NCBI RefSeq assembly: GCF_031877795.1
Contig: NC_133931.1
Span: forward strand, 133,586,621-133,650,620
DNA length: 64,000 bases
Origin: Strix aluco
Lineage: Eukaryota; Chordata; Aves; Strigiformes; Strigidae
Reading direction: 5' to 3'
Position 1 is the stretch's first letter, and every line of letters starts with the position of its first letter. The position numbers and the translations under genes are program-made. The notes under the pieces are model-generated. The model was not told the DNA's origin. It was given only the letters and a program-made list of their open reading frames with translations, and made no database searches. Positions 48,701 to 63,700 of this stretch are shown here, piece by piece.

Positions 48701-51700
48701 TAATAGAAAACAGGTTTTCCTTTTTTTTCCACTGGACTCAGCCTTCACAACATAATGTGTATGTCTCCAATACAGTCAGGACTGTTGCTCTTTTTCTTCT
48801 ATGACCGTAGAGGTCTCTCCATGTGCAGCCTGTTGCAAATAAGTATTTTGGTATTTGTGTGAATTCAGAATTTCACTGTGTAGTTTGCTTACAAAGGGAA
48901 ATGAATGTGACAGAAGGAAGAAACAGTCTTTCTACATTGAAAATGACCATAAATTCTACTCATGCACTTGGAAAAATCCCGTAAGTATGGTAACTCCACA
49001 GCTCTGCAATGTATGTTTATCTGATTCACAAATGCACATGTAGGTGTTTAAAAAAAATACAAAACAAATTTTAAATTTAAAAGTTAAAGGACTATTTCAA
49101 TACTGAATTAAAAGAATTCTGAAGTTGTTTACTCCTTGTTGATTATGTTGCATCCATATGTATGGGCTTCAGGATGTTAAGTGACGTGCTAATAGATGAT
49201 ATTGTGTAAGCCTGGGAGGACTGAGCCCTCAATATCTAAGCTTTTACACATGTTCATTGTTCTGTCAAGTTTCTGCAAGATGCAGTAAGGATTTGAGAAA
49301 TTGATATTAAGTACTTTTAGAAAGGAACTGGCGTTTCTGTATTTTTGTATTCAGTCCTGATGCCTTGGTCAATGTTTTTTCATTACAGAAAATATTTCTA
49401 ATCACCTAACCTCCATTTCCACAAAAAAAAAAATCCATAGGAGATATGGCCTTTATTTACAGTATAGTTAATTTATTTTCTTTTGGATTTAGGTCACACC
49501 AGCAGGCAGTCACCTCCTTTTCCACTTTAAAGATCTCATTATTTTGATATGCCTTTAGGGAAACTGATTTTAGAACTGTCATAGTCTTGTAAATTTGGTT
49601 AATCTAAATAGTTTTCAGGCCTGTGGGTTTTTCATTATGTTAATACTGAACAATTTTTTAATGGCTGCTTTGTTTTTATGTAATAGAAAGTAGTAATGCC
49701 ATATTTTAAAGTACTGTATTTTTCTGTTTTTTACAAACATCTTGAAAAATTTGTTCCTTGAATAAGAATGTCGTATGTAATCTTAATGTTGGATCAATGA
49801 AAAAAAAGTCCCTTTGGAATCAGAGCATACAAATGTGTGACTTGAAATGATGGTACTGCAGTACACTCAACTGAAGTTTTTTAATAATATGTTTCACAAT
49901 ACAGATCAGTTATTTGAAATTTTGATTTTTAGTTAACTAGAGCATACTTTGTTGTTTTTTTTTTTTGTTGGTGTTTTTTTTCCTTTTATGAGAGTAGCTG
50001 GAGATACACTGAAGTTGGAAATCAGTGTATAATTGTAATTCCCAGCAGGATTCCAGAGCAAGGATTTACCAATTTTCTTCTCTCTCATCGGTGAAATCGG
50101 TCAGTTTTTGCAGCTCATACACTGAAATTGAAATGATGCAGAAAAATGTAGTGTGGTCCCTGAACAAGAAAGATTTGTGAATTTAAGGACTGGCTCTCTC
50201 AGTGTAGATAAGAAGAGCATAGTTGAATGATGCCTTGAAGAACTGGATTCTGTCACTACTTCTGCTACAAGTCTTGTAGACTTAAATTTTTAGAGTCAAT
50301 TGTAAATATTTGGGTTTTTTGGTGTTGAGTGTGGAGCCTGACTTGCATAAATACTATGTACTATTATTGCAGCTGAGGTCAGTAGCATCTCTGTTTAAAA
50401 TGTGTAATGATCTATATAAATGAATATATTAGGTATACTGAAAAACCTGTGATTTGACCTAGAAATAAAAAGTTGCAAATATCTTTACCTTTCTGTAATT
50501 GGTTTCCTCTTAACACAATGGAGATTCCACTTCCGCTTTCTTGTACAGGATACTGTAATATAAAGAAACGTGTGCAGAGCACCAAAATATTGTAGTGATA
50601 AACGCTACTGAAATATTGATGAAGAAACTAACATGTTTGTGTTTGAGAGTAAACTTAAATGACATGCAACAGAAAAGTTGTAGGGTGTTTCAGTAGACAG
50701 TGAGGAAGGTAAGAGAAAAGCTTGAATAGCTAATCACTTGTAAATTATCACATAATTGCATAATCTTAATTGTTACAGTCAAGGCTTGACTTTGCAGCTG
50801 TAATGTGTAGTCCCTCAGAGTGGAATTCCCACTGAGAAAATGGAAGATACGGGCATTATGTTCTCTTGGGTTATCTTCTTCCCAAGTGCAATCTTTTATC
50901 CGTACAGATATCTGCCACTTGAAGTAACACTTCGGACTGACTGACGAGCATTCTGAACTTACATTCTCTTTGGAAACATTGAGATTCATCTTCTTCTGTG
51001 TATTTGCTGACAGCAGAGGAGTAATGTAACAGAAAGCTAGGCTTTCATTCCAGTGTCTGTGCGTTACAGTGTGGACTTAGTGATGGGATGACATTATTTT
51101 TCTTTGTTTTCCCCCTACTGTGACTCTTTGTGCCTTGTCTTTCCAGTCTGTCTGTCCATTATGGAACCCTTGCTGGTAGATTCAGTGTTGTTCTGCTTGT
51201 TCAGTCAGTCTGAACAGGATTTTTGTGGTCTTCTACTTTACTTTCTCTTGCATCTCTTTTTTGTGTGTATGTCCATCTCTTTATTAACTCCAGCTTGGTG
51301 GGGTGGTCTGTTTGCAGCCTGGCCACCTCTGAGAGTCTAGATGTGCTCAGTGAGGATGAGATGTTTCAAGCGTTTCTTGAGCATATACTTGTTACCATGC
51401 CTCAGACCCTTAGACTAGCATGTCCCAGACACATATTCGAACTGTCTCCCAGATGTCACTTCCCTTGTACAAGATGTAGAACTCTTAGGTGTTTCTTGTA
51501 AAAAAATACATATTCTAGCTCACTTTTCAATAATTTGTATTGGAATCCAATTTCACGGATTATTTAGGACTGCAGCTTTGCTGGGGAAAGACATGGGGTA
51601 AGGAATACTTCATCTCAAACAAGTTTGATAATGTTAGAAACAGGGACACTGGGAAAAAGCAAGCAAATTCAGGAGGTAGGGTTGCCATCTGTGTTGTAAC

Positions 51701-54700
51701 ATTGTAAATAAATAAGGCATTTCCCAATGACTCAAGTCAGAGTTGGCAACCTTTAGTTTTGAGTGCTTTTACGACTTGAATAGACATCTACTGAAATTGT
51801 GTGATGTAGTTACTGCTAGTGTAGAAGTGAGGAAACTGCTTACTAAATAACTTTCATTTATGTTCTATTTCCATCCTTGTTCTGTTAAACTAAATACTTG
51901 TTTTCTGAAACAAGTGTAGTCACGGATCGGTGATCAGCTTCTTTTCCTACTCTGCCCAGTCCATATCTGCAGTTAATACAGATTAGATACTTTTTTCCAA
52001 AACATTATTTAGAAGTGAATGTCTCTGCTTAGAACAGTAATATCTTAATCTATGTTCATTTTGGTTTGTATGGTCTTAATTATGTTACTTTGGACAGTTC
52101 CATTTTTAACTGCCAGCATTACAAGTGTTGAATTGCCAGTAGTCTACCAATGTTTAATCTTCACACACTGCAAAATAGCATAGAAAGCCAGTGGTATATA
52201 TCTAACTGATGTTAGATTCTCTTTGAGGTTATACTGAAAGTGAAGTATTATGCCTTTTCAATTCTTGCTTTCACTATAGTTCTATTGGTCTTAGCATAAT
52301 GGACCTCTGTGGCATTAGTCTAATAGACAGATGTGGTCAGGATTTTACCAGTTGCACAACTCTGGCTTTGATAATTTAAAAGTTTATAATTTCCATATAT
52401 GATCTAGGTTTTTTGTCTTATTTTAACATCCAGTTATTAATGTCATAACTTTCTGGTTAGTTTAAGCATTTCTGTAAGGTATTTTTGAGTCTTTAAAATT
52501 ACTTGCAAATTCTAGATCAGTTGTATAGGAAGTACAGCTGCTTTTACACGTTTGGTATAGCACATGTGCAAAGTAGTTTTTGTGACTGGAGCTGTTCTTG
52601 TAAGGAAGTTTGTGGGCAGAGGCTGTTTGTTGTCGACAACTGCTTTTTGCAGTGCTTTCTGCTTTTCCGGTCTGTCAGGGTGCAAGCAACCTGGGTGAGG
52701 GATTGTACGTGGCATGTGACATGGTGTTTCAGCAGAGATACCTGGGTAATTTCACATCATCATGTCAAAGATTTGTCGTCCACCTTGTGTCTGGGAGAAG
52801 GAGGCTAAAGGACCGCTAGACAGGGTGATGGTGAGGGAGTGGCTTTAACCTCCAAAAGAATTAACCTCACTTGTAGTCTGTTTTTTGTTACTGCCCTTGA
52901 AAAGAGGGTCTTGTGAAGCAGACTGTGAGATGACTTCTCCCATGATGCCTGTAGGTTGTTATTGAACAATATTATTTAGTAGGAGTAACTCCAGACATGG
53001 TAGTTGTTTTCTGTATTGCATGTTCAGTTTTTTGCTTGTTTTCAATGTTCCAGGATCCTGGTTTGTATTCCTTGTATGTAGCTGTGAGCACTTGGGTGAG
53101 ACTCAACCAGACAAGACCCAGTGGGGGAGGAAGAAGAACTTTCCAAAATTATTCCAGATGGTCTCTTCTGCTATCTGGAGTTGGTTAGGCTTTGTTAGTG
53201 GAAGAGACAAGCCCAAAATCGAGTCCATGATTTCCTTTAACTAGCTTATCCTTCAAACTTCACTTAAGTCAAGCAATAAAGCTGCTTTTTACAGAGCTGC
53301 TTGTTAAGCTAAATACTGCATTGAAGCATCAGCCTGTTTTCTGTGAGTGGGTGGCCACGTATGTCCTTATGTAGTGTAGCACTTACTCTCTCTATAAATG
53401 GATTTTCTTAGAATATTAAAAAAAAAAAAAAGAATCACAGGGTACCATGTTTAAAGTTGCTTGTAAAATGGTCCTGCAAAACCCTGGGATGATTTTTTTT
53501 AACTGTTGTAGTGACCTCAGTAGCTTTGTCCTGAAGTTTTGTGCATAGTACATATTATACAAGACTTCACAGCTGATGTCGAGATTAGTAGTCATTCCTG
53601 TTCATTTTTATTAAACTTTTTTGTATGTTAATTCTGAAGCTTAATATGCTTTCCTGGAGAATTCTCAGAATTGTCCTCTTTGGATTTGACTGCCACCTGC
53701 TGTTGTGCTCAGTAGAGCAACAGATACAAGGTGTACAGGAATGACGCCTTTTCTCACAACCGTTATCTCTCCTATTTGTTCTCGGTGAAACTCTGTATTC
53801 TTCACCCTTTGACGGTGTATCTGTTCCCATTTTTCACTGAGAGTAGCTTGACTTTTCTCCCATAGGGAATGACATGATATGGTTGCCAATTTGAAAGAGC
53901 CATTCTTTAAGAATTTCTTTCAAGGAGAAAATTGTATACTACAGCCTCTTCCTAACTGAAAGTGCATCTGACAGAAGAACACCTGCGAAAATAGCTGTTA
54001 TCACAGAATAGCTCTTTCTAGAAAAGCACCTATCACAGTGGATGCATTCAGAAGAGGGATATCCCTCACTATAGGTATCTCTTGTGTATAAGTGCACACA
54101 GAAAGGAGAATACAAAGCATAACGTGCAGGCAGAAGGCAAAGAGAATTTGAAGGAGAGAAGTGAATGAAACTAACGTTTATTTGTTCTCTGCTTTATATT
54201 GTTTGCATGGCATAAAGCAGCTAGAGAGCATTCTTAGTGCTGTAGTATTGACGTACAAGACTCGCTGTTGGTAACTTATAGTTGTCTTAAAGATCGAACT
54301 ATACCCAAACTAAGATTCCCCTCAGAAAATGAAGTGGAAGCTTAAATTCACAAGAAGTCTAAGCATATTTAGGAATGGACCAGCACAATTAAAGCATCCA
54401 AACAAATGACTATCATGGAGTTATGGTGGGGAAGTAAACCAAAAGAAAATAATGTAAGGTAACTTAAAAATAGAGTTAAATTAAGTTTAACATGGTAAAA
54501 CACTATACTACCTTATTTACAGTAAGACAAGTAGTGCACATTGGCACTCAGAACCTGTGGGATGAGATACAAAAATACATTTTGCTTTTAAACATACATA
54601 TGGCACTTATATTAGACATTTATAGTATAGATTGAGAGTCTAGCTTTAGATGTTGTAAAGGGTTATGTGAGAGCTGGCAAATATCATAGAATGGTTTGGG

Positions 54701-57700
54701 TTGGAAGGGACCTTAAAGATCATCTAGTCCCAACCCCCCTGCCATGGGCAGGGACACCTTCCACTAGACCAGGTTGCTCAAAGCCCCGTCCAGCCTGGCC
54801 TTGAACACTGCCAGGGAGGGGGCAGCCACAGCTTCTCTGGGCAACCTGTTCCAGTGTCTCTCAATCCTCACAGTGAAGAATTTCTTCCTTATGTCCAATC
54901 TAAACTCTACGCTCTTTCAGTTTAAAACCAGTCCCTCTTTTCCTGTCACTACATGCCTTGGTAAAAAGTTTCTCTTTCTTATAAGCTCCCACTATATATC
55001 GGAAGGCCGTAATAAGGTCTCCCTTGAGCCTTTTCTTCTCCAGGCTGAACAACCCAACTCTCTCAGCCTTTCTTTATAGAAGTGTTTCAGGCGTCTGGCC
55101 ATTTTTGTGGCCCTTCTCTGGACCTGCTCCAACTCTAAACAAAGCTACTGTAATTTAAAAATAATTTTTTAGATTGCAAATTAGTTAATACTGTTTTTTA
55201 TTTCTTAGGCATGCCTAAAGAGTGTTTTACTATTTCAGAACTTCAGTTGTACTCCCATTACTACCATGAAGGCTGGTAGGCGTAGGGAAATGACTGAATT
55301 ATTCTTTTCTCAAAAGACTGTACAATAACTTTTGTTACTGCATTCTCATTTTTTTTTTCTGGCCTTCTAAAGGTTAGAATGTTTGCAGGAAACCTTTTAC
55401 TTTCTATTGGCTTGTAAGGGGAATGCTAACATTAATGTCCTGATCAGTAGTAGTAACGCTGATGGATCTTTTTTGTTGTTGTTGTTGATGATAATTTAAT
55501 CTCCTCATCATATACTTCCGTATACAGGTATATGCAGAAAAAAACCAAACTGCCCATTAAATCGAAGTAACAACTGAATTACGGGCTAGTCATAGACAGT
55601 GTTCTGTGGGGTAGAAATAAATGCCACGTGAAGTGTGTAGCATGCTGGCCCCCCTGTTTATTTGGCTTTATATACGGAGATGAACGTGCACAGAAGTTCT
55701 CTGTGTAAGGTGATACTGAATGGTGGGGTGTTTTGTGTGGTAACTAAAGCGATTAAGGATTTTTTTTAAATTTACAAGCATCAACATGTTTCTTCTTTGC
55801 ATCTATGCGACAGTGCATCAAGAACTTGGTGATGGCTCTGAACAAACTGAAAACTGTAGCCATTGCTTAATTGATACCTGCATTGGGTCAGACAACTTTA
55901 TATTTTCTTGTTAATTTTAAAAAATTTTTCCTGAGTTTTTCTTCTTAAAACTGATACTGTAAATGAAAAGTAGTAAGTGAATATATGATGAGAGATAGTC
56001 AAGGTGGATGATGTTTATAAAATTGACCAAGTTGTCATCTTTTTCAATAGTTTTTACATGTACTTTATAGTACAGATGCCTTATTTTTGTGATTTTTTTT
56101 TTTTTTTTTCCATACAGATCCTCTGCTGTTCTTTTCTATTGCACACAGATTGGCCTGTGTTAATTAATGGAAATAATGAGTACACACAGAACAATGCTGT
56201 ATGAGTGGTATAAGGTTAGAATTTACGCGTTGTTGTGCAGCTGCAACACTGAATGAGGCATAGTTTATGTGGGATTAGTAAGTGAAATAACACTGGGAAT
56301 TAAAAGAGCCCCCAATCCCAGAAAAACAAATGTGAACTAAAAATGAAGGTGTGGTATTATCCATACTATTGTTAGTATTTGTTATGTAAACTCTTCATTT
56401 TGTAATTTTAAACTTCTTCTATGGGATAGCTATTTTATTTTGAAGATTTAGAAAATGCCTCCAGAAATTAAAAACTGGAATGCTCTTTCTTTAAGATGTG
56501 AATTCACACGGAAATTATTCTGTGCTACTGCTTATTGTTAATATGAGCTGCAGTTCAAAGGAACATTTAACGTTCATGTAATAAATTGTGCCATCTTTTT
56601 TTTGCCATCTTAAAATGCACTCATGTTTAACAGATTCTCAACATACCACTCGAAATAGCGGTATTTGGACACCAGCTGAAAAAATAGGTGGAATACCTTA
56701 TGAGGGAGGAACATGCATCATTCTTTTGTTTAACAACTTGCTTCAACAGATTTTATTTTTGGGGGTACATTTGTGTCGGAACTTTTTTTAAATTTTCATA
56801 TGCTCAACAGATTCTGAAGGAAGTGGTCATGGGAGTGAAGATGCATCAAAGGACAGTGGTGAAGGTTCCTGTACTGAATCAGAAGAAAATATCTTGGAGG
56901 AGGAACCAGCAGAAGAGAAGGTAGAAGAGCAACAGCCAAAAAGCTCCACTGAAGAAGAGGTGCCAACAGCAGACAAAGAGGTAATTAAAACTGAAAAGAA
57001 AGAGCAAGAAGATGAAGAAGAAAAGCCAAAAAAGAAGAAAGAGAAGGAGAAAGCAGCTGAACCTGATGCTGTGACTGATGAGCAAACAAATGAACCAAAA
57101 AAATGGAACTTACGCAGGAACCGACCTTTGCTGGATTTTGTATCGATGGAAGAACTAAATGATATGGATGACTATGATAGTGAAGATGACAATGACTGGC
57201 GGCCGACTGCTGAGAAGAAAAAAGGAAAAAACGCACTGCGAAAAGAGGGGAGTGATGGCGATAATGAGGATGATGAAGATGATGGGAGTGGAAGTGATGA
57301 GGATGACAATGATGAGGAAGGTAATGAAGAAGATAATAGCAGCACGGCTAGTGATGGAGGATCCAAGAAGAAGAAGAGTAAAGTTCTTAACAGGAATAAT
57401 GCAGATGATGAGGAATTGACAAATGATAGCCTGGCTCTTTCACAAAGCAAGAGTAATGAGGTAGTGCAACCAACTTTCTATAATATATCTGTTGACAAAT
57501 GGAAACTACTCCCCAGTAGCTATTCTGTTAATTTGAAAAGTTAAACTGATTGGTTGGAACTGTTTACAGGAATAAGGGAAACAGCAAAATTGTGCTAAAT
57601 AGGCACTGCATATTAAATAACCTTGCTTGGACCACTTGACCAATCTAATGCCACTAAAGTCAATAGAGAGACTTTTGGCTTTAGGGGGTGTTGGATTAGT

Positions 57701-60700
57701 TCTAAAGCAAGTAGGAGGTCCAGTATGCAAAGAACACATTTTAGTGAGACTTCTAATTCTGCTTTAGTGTAAATGTTGCATATCTGTGATGTTCTAAAAG
57801 TTAAAAACATCTGTGACATTCATAAAATAGCTAAATAGCTAAATGATAGGTTATTCTTTATCCCAGCCCTTCTTTGAGACAGACAGTTCAAAGTCTGAAC
57901 ACTAAGTTCACTGATAGAAGAATTCTAAGTAAAGAAATACGCACACTGTGTTTAAAATCAAATAGGATAATCATGATAATTTATATTGGGTTTGCTTATA
58001 ATGCTCACAAATGAAGTAATTTCTTCAGGACTAAAAAGCATTTGGGGAACTATTATTATTATTATATTAAATATCTTCTGATTGCAGAATGTGAAAATTA
58101 TGTAAGTCTTTAATAATGTCACTTTTTTTTCCCTGTGCACAATTACAGTTGCCTTGAAGGTTGTGCCTGAGGAAAAACTAAGATATTAGGTTGTCAGGAT
58201 GGTTGACATCATGTCCTGCAGTAGCAAAATTTTAAACAAAGAAACAAGAGTTGCTGTAAAATCTACATTCAATTTTCAGGAAATAATTGCAATGTCAGCA
58301 TAACATTTGATAAATAATAGTGGTATGACGCTATTTAAAATTCTGCTGTTCCATTTAATCTTTATTTTAATGTGTAAAATGACAGGGGACTAAAGTATTT
58401 GGAAGAATCAGTGGACTCTGTTTCAGATACTTTGTGTATTTTATATATATGATTGCAAATGAGCTGTGCTGTTTAAATTACTAGTGATTGGGGGAAAAAA
58501 GCATAATTCTGCTTTTTTTTTAAAAAACTTTTTGTATAGGCATCTTTTTTCATTGTCTAGCTCTGTAATTCTAGTGGTGTTACCTGTATTCTCTTGGCTC
58601 AGGAACAGGAAGTGCCCTACCAGTACTGATGAGAACTTCAGATAGAGATAGACAATTTTTTCAGACTTGTTTCCCATATCAGATTGGAGATGAGTCAGCA
58701 TTCTTAGGGATCTATTCTTGAATGTGTCCGTAATTTCCATTGACTGGAAAAATTAGGCCTGTTTCAGAAACCCAGATCTCTCCGATGTATCTTTTGTGAA
58801 GCTTCTTAATATGCCTGGACCTCAGATTCTGTTCTTGCCTTGAATTTAGTACATTGGTCAAAAGATAAAATCAAAATTTGAAAATTTGAAGTTCAAATCA
58901 TAATTTTGAAACTGGCAATTTATCCTTACTGCTGTAAAGCAAAGTACTGTTTATGCATAGGTCTTTAACAAGAAGTCTTGCAATGGTGAGTATCTGTAGA
59001 CTGGATTATAGACTGTAAGTTTTAGTTTGATACTCAACTGTATTATAACAGTATACTCGCCACTACTACAATATTTTAAAATAGTAAAAAAAAAAAGGGG
59101 GGGGGGGGGGGCAAAAAATCCTGTCTAGCAGACAAATCTAGCAAAATCTCATTACACTGCAGAATCTAAGTTCTTAGAAAACCAGATGTCTGAATGCATG
59201 ATTAATTTATGAAAGAAAGTTCAGGTAATAAACTCTGAATATGTTGTAGTGTCCTTAATATGCATTCTTCCTTTCCTTTACTTTCGGAGGAGGGGGTGTT
59301 GGGGTGGGTTGTTTGGGTTTTGTTTCTGTAATTTTTATTTTACTTTTCTACATTTAACAAAAATATTTTGAGGTCTGCATATACACTATTTTAAGCTGTG
59401 CTGTAATGAAATACTATGTGCTTTTCTACTGTATTAAGCACAGAATACAAATTTAGCTTTCTTTTCTAGGGTTAAGCATCTTTAGTAGATAAATGGTGCT
59501 CTTCTGTTTTTATAATTGCTACAACTTTGTGGGATTCTTCTCAGTGAGATTTTTTTTTTTATTCCTTTAAAGTTAGAAGTATATAGGCATATAGCTTGAA
59601 ATGCTCACTTTCTTCATTAACACCACAGAAATGGGAATTACATAGTGATTCAGCTGCAATTCTTTCTCTCACTTGGGTAGGGAACAGGTCTTGTTCAGGA
59701 GTTGGCAGCAGTTGCCATCTGTAGGTAAAAGCTCCCATGCTTTACACAAGTAAGGTCAGCTTCTGGGATGGGGTCTTTCAGGTGCTTACGTGGACTAAGC
59801 AGGGGAGAGCAGCATACATTCCAGATCACTCCTTCTCTGTGTCTGCATAGAAAATTAAGTTGTTCTGCTGCTCTATTTGACCTGTTGGCTGTCTTCACAT
59901 AAGGTAGACCATAATGGATGGGATCCTCATATTAGATCCAAATTTGATGCCCTTCCATCATTGCTTGTTTCTTTTCTTTGCCCATGTTTGTGTATGTTCT
60001 CACTGCCTAAACAGCTAGTGTTATTTCAGTGTTGTTTTTACAGTGCAATTATGTTTATTTAAAGTAATAGTTTCTTTTTTTTTTTCTTGTTTTCATTACC
60101 AGACTTTGGGCTTCTATAACAGTAGAGATCGCAAATTGCTTTTAAACTTCTGTTAGTGAAGCCAAATATCAGTTTAAGTCAAAGGTACTGTCAGAAAAAG
60201 CTGATTTCTATACAGTTGCAAGATACATCTAAGAAGCCTGTGCCATTGCACAATTAATCTGCCAAGGTTAGGGAGTATCTACTGCCATTTTCGTATCTGT
60301 AATGTGAATGGTAAACTAAACGTGAGTATTTTGAGTAACAATGTGCCACGGTATTTTTGAAAAAAATGTTCCAGTTTCTTGCTTTCCTCAAAATGCTTTG
60401 CAAGTTTGTCCTAAAAGGAGGATATTGGACGAAATGCTCCTTAAGTCTGAACTTCTGTTTTTCACAGTTAGTTACCTTCCTGTAAGCATGTATGACTGTG
60501 TGAATGGTTGTATAATCTTTCATTTTTACTTCTAGATGAGGGTTGTGGTGGGTTTTTATAGGTCATGTTTCCTTACGTTGCTTAGAGAAAATGAATGGGA
60601 GATCCAGAAGCCTTTCCTAACTGCTACAAGTATGTGTTTGACCTTTCCTAGGTCAAAAACATTACATCAAGCCATCTCTGTTACTTGAGGTAAACTATTT

Positions 60701-63700
60701 GAGCCCAGCTTTAGGTGGTAAGGTTATTTTACCCCTTTATCTTGCTTTAAAAGGAAGTGAAGATTCCCTCCCTTGCCCTCCAATAACCTGCCCAGTTAAA
60801 CCTAAAGTACAAAGAGACTTTGTTAATGATATACTGAACATTTTGCGTGGAGACTTACTGTATCAGATTGCGAGGCTATCATGAAATAATTGCTTAGATT
60901 AAGTGTGAGAATTTAAGATCCTTGAGGAAGAATACCTACTTCAGGTAGCATTCATGATACTTTTTATCTGCTTAGGCTACACAGGCACAGTATTGGTGCT
61001 GTGGTTTATGTCATAAATGGGGGATTAGAATGAGAGAAAGATGTTTGAGAGGGCATCTTCCACCTTAATTTTATTTCTTTTTCTGGTAGGATAACAGAGC
61101 AGTTTTGGAACATTTTCAGATTTCTGACACTTTGAGTAGATGCCATTTAGGCTTCAGCTGTCAGCCTCTGCTCTGAAACTATTATTTCTTTATACTGCAA
61201 TGATTATTTTTTACTAGTGTGCCTAATTTCACACTTCCCTATATGCCTTCATATTACCAATGAAGGTAGTGCAAACTCAATGTTTGCTTTTAGTATGAAA
61301 AGAAAAGAAAATATATGGAAGCCATGAAGCTCTTCTTTGCAGAAGCGACAGAGTTTGTATCTCACAATGAAAATAAGAAGCCTAGATGGTGTTTATGAAA
61401 AAATTTAAATTTACATACAGCTTTATTTGGTTTGTGAAGCACTCCTTTGTGTTTTTTTAGAGAAATTCCGTATTAAAAGCCACATTCTTTTTAAGTGGTA
61501 TAGCTCACGTTGAAGGTGGCCAAAACAGAGCAATGTACTTGTTCTGCAAATCCTTACTCCTGTATATAATCAGAAGAAAATAAGTTGTTATAGTTTCAAT
61601 AAATCATACGGTTTTTCATAGAGACATAAATTTGCATTATAACAAAATACAACTGAGTTGATAATTTGTTATATTTTACCAGAGTGAAAACTTGGCAGGC
61701 TTATGTTAGCTGTTTATTTTCAGATTTTTCAGATCCATCTGACTACTTTTTTGGAAGGTGCAAATTTTAACAAAATGAAGCAACTTTTCTGAATATTGGG
61801 ACATATAAAGGTCACCTTTGGCCTTGGCATTTCATTGTGGTGTGGGGTTTTTTTTCCTTTTTAATGGTTTCTTTGGGGTGTGTGTTTGTTCCTTTTTTGT
61901 AGACCATAAATGGTTTGAAGACATACATGTTTCTGTCTGAGGAAATAAGACCCTTCTCTGGCCTTTAGATCTTAACAGATCTGTAGGTATATTGAGATCA
62001 GTTTGTATCCATCCTTTCTCCCAGCTCTTGTATTTCTGGATGAAGTGTTTGAATGTTTTGTCAACAATGAAGCTTTTAGTCTTGTGAAAATAATTTTCCA
62101 TCTTTTTTGTTTGTTGTTCAAAAATTGAGCAAATAACAGATCTTTTGTTTTAAATAAAATTGAAGTTCCTGGCATAATATGTGTGTCTTCATTTTTCAAT
62201 ATTAGGACTCATTGATCCTTGAGAAGTCTCAAAATTGGAGTTCCCAGAAAATGGACCATATTTTGATTTGTTGCGTTTGTCTTGGAGATAACAGCGAAGA
62301 TGCTGATGAAATAATCCAGTGTGACAACTGTGGAATAACAGTGCATGAAGGTAATGCAGCCCTTCATTGTCATTGCGCTAGGAAAGCCTGTGCTTTGCTT
62401 TTAATGAAATTTTGACTTGCTTTCTTCAAGAAAACCGAAGCCTTTGAACTCTGGTACGTAATATTTTGTAATACTACATGGATCCTTTTTAGTGGTGAAA
62501 CATCCATCTTCTGCTTTAGCAAAGAAAATATAAGCAACTACGGGACAGGACGTGGTCTTACAGATACCTATATAATGAATCACAGTCTGCAAATAAATAG
62601 CTATACATTGTATTTTCAGGTCTTTATGATATTAAATGTATTTTTGTCTTTATTTCAGTATATGAATTTGATCGCATAACTGAGATATAAGATCATGAGA
62701 CTAGGAAGTTTTCTAAAAGGAAAGGGTTTTTTAACATATATTTTTATTGTACCAAAAAGGCAGAGAGATGGGGAGGAGGAAAGGAATTGTCCATGGCATT
62801 TAGTTGTAAGTGAAAAGAGCTGGCTTTGAACTTTCTCGTAATTTTCATTGACAACTTGAAACGGAAATTTTAAAGTTAAAACATACTCAAATCATTGTCT
62901 TGCTAATTCCTTCAAAATCTAGTCTATGTGTGATATAAATATAGGAGGTCTGGTTTTAAAGAAACACTTCTGGAATGATTCTAAGGTGAGTGTATCTTTA
63001 ACAGCCTTACACAGAAGGTGTTGTTGCTTTTGAAAATGGAAGGTAGAGTGGATGCTAACACAGAGAGGCATGCCTATTTTGTTGAAAAACAACCTGCATT
63101 TTCTTCATTAATCAGGTTTCCTTTTAGTATTTCTGATATCCTGTACCTCTTTAGGGCTTCACTTATTTTTAAGGTTTCGAAGGAAAATGAGATAGCCTTC
63201 CATCTTTTAATTTCAAGGATTGAAGTAGCCTTTCATTCTTCAAAAGCATGAAAGGCATTTATTTAACTTATATGGTTCCCTTTGTTTTAAAACTTTTTGG
63301 AGCTGTTTAGCATGCCTTTTCAGGTAGGAAGTGCTTTTATTAATACCCTACTCCCCTTTTGTTTTCTCATAATAGATTGAAAGCTATTTCAAAACAGTAT
63401 ATTTTATGCATTGAGCTGTAGTTCAGTTCTTTGCTTAACATCAGTTAGGAAACTGAGGATGGAATTTCTGTCCTCAGGTTCAGGTGCCTTATGTTAAATC
63501 TCAGAATCTACTCTTAACTCCTGAACGCCTGTTGTCGTCCTTTGAAGAGCTAATCAGTACTGTCGGTGGAGCTTAGAGATCAATTTAGTTGACCTAATTT
63601 ATTTATGATGAGCTGAATCACACTTTAGGTGCCTTTGAGGGCACTAGTCAGGTATTCATTGACTATAACAAGTGTTATATAGGTGTCTTGGTATACTTGC

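Noticed and set aside
54774-55079. 101-codon plus-strand frame in intron 2
   Set aside because: Lies wholly within the antisense CR1 fragment.
57172-57450. Ser/Leu-rich minus-strand frame opposite PHF14 exon 3
   Set aside because: Antisense shadow of the Asp/Glu/Ser/Lys codons of PHF14.
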